Below are positions 61,587-64,000 of a stretch of 64,000 nt of DNA, in pieces. Every line of letters starts with the position of its first letter. The stretch's first letter is position 1. This DNA comes from GCA-2731375 sp002731375 (lineage in GTDB: Bacteria; Pseudomonadota; Alphaproteobacteria; GCA-2731375): the NCBI GenBank assembly GCA_030752605.1, contig JASMDX010000012.1, positions 113,806 through 177,805 of the forward strand, written 5' to 3'. The notes beneath the pieces are model-generated. The model was not told the DNA's origin. It ran no database searches and saw only the letters and a program-made list of their open reading frames with translations. The position numbers and the translations under genes are program-made.

Positions 61587-62548
61587 ATGAACAAAGTTTC
61601 AAAAGTAGTGAGATTGGTCGTGCTTGCAGGCGGTCTGTCGCTGGCGGCTGGCCCCAGTCTGGTGGCCGAATGCAAGCCATCTAAGTGGGGTAAGAACGAC
61701 GAAATTGGTGCAGCCAACTACGTCACGCCTCAGCAGGTTTTAGCTGCCACCAAATTGGTAAAAAAAGGTGAGAGCCATCCACTCGGAATAGTCATTTTTC
61801 CGGGTATGCCAGCTTTTGCACCGCGATATACACAACTACAAGTTGTACAGCCCGGACAGCAGTGGAATAATGACTTAGGTAAAGCGTTTGGCTGGCCCAT
61901 AGTTTACAACGACGATGTCCTTCAGATGTGGTTAGGGACGGGCCCACAAATTGATGGACTAGGTCATCTCGGTGAAGCCGGCGTGTTTTACAACTGTAAC
62001 AAAGGTCAGGATTTTGCTGATATAAAAGGCCTCAAAAACTCGGCATTGCTAAAATTCCACCAATGGTTGGTCGTGGTGTAATGGTTGATATGGCAAAATA
62101 TTTTGGTGTCAAAACCATGAAAAAGGGACAGGTTATAGGCTCTGCTGATATCAAAGCTGCAGCCAAGGCTCAAGGTGTCACATTTAAACAGGGTGATGTG
62201 ATCCTTTTTCACACTGGCTGGACCGATGGAATGCTTGCCTCCAATCCCAAAGATTGGGTTTCAGGAGAACCAGGCCTGAGTAACGAAGCCTATGTGTATC
62301 TCGTATCGACAAATCCAATGGCAATTGGAGCTGACACATGGGGAGTAGACGTTTTCCCGCCTGGTAAAGGTGATAAGGCTTTTTATGGGCACGTCACTGC
62401 ACTAAAGGAAAATGGTGTCTACATTCTTGAGACCATGAACACAGGGCGCCTTGCCAAGGAAGGCGTACATGAATTCATGTTTGTACTTGGACAAGCGCGG
62501 CTAAAAGGCGCGGTTCAGATGATCATTAACCCGGTTGCCATGTGGTAA
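61587..62548 (+). pseudogene. Cyclase-family protein split by one frameshift
   Basis: Two overlapping frames make one protein of about 320 residues. The first (61587-62081) has a signal peptide (LVVLAGGLSLAAGPSLVAE) and then GANYVTPQQVL, QIDGLGHLGEAGVFYN with the HxGEA-type metal residues. The second (62063-62548) continues PPMVGRGVMVDMAKYFG, ILFHTGWTD and ends in NPVAMW. The break is at the run of five A at 62034-62038; one extra A would restore GLKKLGIAKIPPMVGRG. It is a putative cyclase (PF04199, kynurenine-formamidase-like). A sequencing error at the homopolymer is a real alternative to a pseudogene. Confidence 0.75.
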
Positions 62549-62570
62549 CCGGCTACTGGATCAATTTGCC

Positions 62571-62599
62571 GGGGGAGCGGTTCGCCGCTCCCCCTCTTT
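62571..62599 (+). terminator. Rho-independent terminator after the cyclase gene
   Basis: GGGGGAGCGG (62571-62580) pairs with CCGCTCCCCC (62585-62594) around a TTCG tetraloop, followed by TCTTTTT. This is a textbook intrinsic terminator 22 bases after the cyclase stop. Confidence 0.9.
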
Positions 62600-62908
62600 T
62601 TATGCGCGGGCGTTGACCCTGTCTCACGGCCCTTCGTTGGGCACTACTTCCCGAAATTCCTAGGCGGTGAGTTCACGACCACGTTGGCTCGAAGGAACGT
62701 TGAGTATAATGTTAAAGTAGCGAAAACCCTTTTCGGTCAATTCAGCTGCTCGATGAACTGGCAAATTTCCTACGGAAAGATCGCCTCTTCGCAGGCTGCT
62801 GACGTCAAGTTCGTCGCCAAAACACAATTCGCCTGTAATCTTCGGATGTTGTTCCGCCAACCGGTGCGAAGAGCCGGATCAAACAATCCAGCATCGGTCC
62901 AAGTCGCC
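62600..62908. other. Intergenic region without a convincing gene
   Basis: Frames of up to about 75 codons exist on both strands but show no family pattern or good ribosome site. A minus-strand frame following the ompA stop may be a decayed gene. It serves as the 3' region of ompA (minus) and of the cyclase gene (plus). Confidence 0.4.
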
Positions 62909-63727
62909 TCATAGCCGGTCGATCATGATCTCCACGCGCCTGTTGCGTGGATGGCGAATGCCATCGCGGGTCGGGGCGAGAGGTCTGGTTTCGCCAACCG
63001 CCTGGACCCGATTGGCGGGCGCGCCTTGCATGTAAGCGGCGAACCTGGCCCCCACGACGTTGGCCCGCTTCCTGGACAACGCCATGTTGTAGGCTGGCGG
63101 TCCGGAACGGTCGGCGTGGCCCGCGACCACGACGCGGGCCGGCCCCTCCACCCGCTCAAACCGAGCGATGTAATCAAGGATGTTGTCACTGATCGGGGTT
63201 ATCCTGGCGGTGTCGAATGGGAAAAACATGCGGTAGGGAGCCGACCCCCGGAGATCCTCTTGCGCCAGAGGAACGGAATTCCCCTCTGCCCAGCGCACAA
63301 CAGTGGCGCGCAGGGCAGCGCCACAGCGCTCGGCCAGCTCAAGCCAGGCCCCCGTCGCATCGCGGCCCTCGGAGCCCCCCGTTGCCATGGCGTTACGGCG
63401 GGCCGTCAGATAGCAGGCATAGGCCCTTTTCCCCGGGCCTGCATGTGTCGATAGGGAGCCATAATCCGCCAGGGCATTAAGATAGACCCAGGCATGGCCG
63501 TAATTATCCAGTTCGGTCGCCTCATAAGCGCCCTGCCTCGGATTGCCGGGTCTCGAGGACGGATCAAGGGCTGCCTGCATGGCCTGGTAACCTGTGAAGT
63601 CCACGAAGGCGAGATGTTCAAAATGTTCCTCCAAGAGAAGACTTTCATCTATTCCGCCCGCGATGGCCCCGGCAGAACCAAGAGCGAGAGGCAGGGCAAC
63701 CACGGTGGCCGCGAGAAGAATTTTCAT
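62909..63727 (-). CDS. OmpA-family outer-membrane/peptidoglycan-binding protein
   Basis: 272 residues from the ATG at 63727, preceded by AAGGAGAG. Signal peptide MKILLAATVVALPLALGSAG. The C-terminal OmpA domain (about 185-272) has YRMFFPFDTARITPISDNIL, VVVAGHADRSGPPAYNMALS and the peptidoglycan contact region RKRANVVGARFAAY, ending GIRHPRNRRVEIMIDRL. The middle part is alpha-helical and unlike a beta barrel. Its ATG overlaps the stop of the bactofilin gene (ATGA), so the two are coupled, and may link a cytoskeletal polymer to the cell wall. Confidence 0.9.
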   Translation of the reverse strand: MKILLAATVVALPLALGSAGAIAGGIDESLLLEEHFEHLAFVDFTGYQAMQAALDPSSRPGNPRQGAYEATELDNYGHAWVYLNALADYGSLSTHAGPGKRAYACYLTARRNAMATGGSEGRDATGAWLELAERCGAALRATVVRWAEGNSVPLAQEDLRGSAPYRMFFPFDTARITPISDNILDYIARFERVEGPARVVVAGHADRSGPPAYNMALSRKRANVVGARFAAYMQGAPANRVQAVGETRPLAPTRDGIRHPRNRRVEIMIDRL

Positions 63728-64000
63728 TGCATGCTCTCCTTTACGTCGGGATGGATCTCCTCCGGGGCCGTGCCCCCCTCTTCCGGCTGTGTGGGGGATG
63801 GCTCGTGGATCTGTTTGTGCTCCTCCTCCGTGCACTCGCTGATCTTGCCGGTCAGAATGCCACCGGAGGCGATTTCCAGCCGGACATAGTTGATGTCGCC
63901 GGTAACCCTGCCGGTTTGATGGATCTGTAACTGGGAACGGGCCGTGAGGGTGCCTTCGTAGTCACCCTCGATTTCGGCCTTCTCGACGTCTGCGCTGCCC
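63724..64000 (-). CDS. Bactofilin (polymer-forming cytoskeletal protein), C-terminal part
   Basis: The window cuts off its start. The right-handed beta-helix repeats are visible: GSADVEKAEIEGDYEGTLTA, SQLQIHQTGRVTGDINYVRL and EIASGGILTGKISECTEEEH, followed by an acidic, proline-rich tail (EPSPTQPEEGGTAPEEIHPD). This is the bactofilin/DUF583 pattern (PF04519). It forms filaments at the membrane, affecting cell-wall shape. Its stop overlaps the ompA-like start. Confidence 0.85.
   Translation of the reverse strand, partial: GSADVEKAEIEGDYEGTLTARSQLQIHQTGRVTGDINYVRLEIASGGILTGKISECTEEEHKQIHEPSPTQPEEGGTAPEEIHPDVKESMQ

Noticed and set aside
1..64000. tRNA genes, rRNA genes, CRISPR arrays, replication origins
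   Set aside because: I scanned intergenic stretches for T-arm-like sequences, regularly spaced repeats and DnaA-box clusters and saw none convincing.

Overview
The window looks like a chromosomal stretch of a moderately high-GC alphaproteobacterium, probably a marine or host-associated Rhodospirillales-like lineage. The evidence is gene content: a DUF2336 remnant, repeated CaiB/BaiF CoA-transferases, a leucine-degradation carboxylase cluster, luciferase-like oxidoreductases and a bactofilin/OmpA pair. I saw no rRNA, tRNA, CRISPR array or complete prophage. LAYOUT: 1-3410 is a hydantoin-type amide catabolic operon (hyuB partial, hyuA, carbamoylase). 3486-5700 holds a luciferase-like oxidoreductase, a very long perfect inverted repeat, a MaoC hydratase and an SDR. 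5690-14494 runs almost entirely on the minus strand: a cystathionine synthase/lyase-type enzyme, queF, a chimeric pentapeptide/phosphoesterase gene, and an overlapping operon of NAD kinase, M81 peptidase, threonine-synthase-like enzyme, AstE/AspA-type deacylase and AbrB-like permease. 14607-16687 holds a secreted protein, a decayed gene and moaA. 17286-22849 is the most striking part: egtD, an EgtB-type sulfoxide-synthase homologue, a TIGR04348-type glycosyltransferase and a FAD-oxidoreductase/selenophosphate-synthetase fusion. That combination fits selenoneine biosynthesis (senA, senB, senC plus hercynine-forming egtD). It is bracketed by an IS6-type transposase scrap on the left and an IS5-type scrap plus a broken DUF2336 gene on the right. 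SECOND HALF: 24469-33030 holds an iron-containing alcohol dehydrogenase, sirtuin, GST, acyl-CoA ligase, LysE exporter, GMC oxidoreductase and CoA-transferase. 33059-33567 is an orphan nucleotidyltransferase with an antitoxin-like N-terminus and a palindromic operator. 34113-45586 is rich in acyl-CoA chemistry, with several CaiB enzymes, a thiolase, an acyl-CoA dehydrogenase, thioesterase and amidase. 46133-53664 holds a TrpB2 and the leucine/isovalerate branch (methylcrotonyl-CoA carboxylase beta and alpha, enoyl-CoA hydratase, HMG-CoA lyase). 54195-60158 holds a large AsmA-like protein, tyrS and anmK. 60468-62548 reads as a lower-GC insert with an enoyl-CoA hydratase and a frameshifted cyclase. 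The window ends in ompA and a bactofilin. A recurring theme is gene decay: roughly ten broken, deleted or chimeric genes are scattered between intact operons, which suggests an ongoing genome-erosion phase or, for the single-base breaks, assembly errors.
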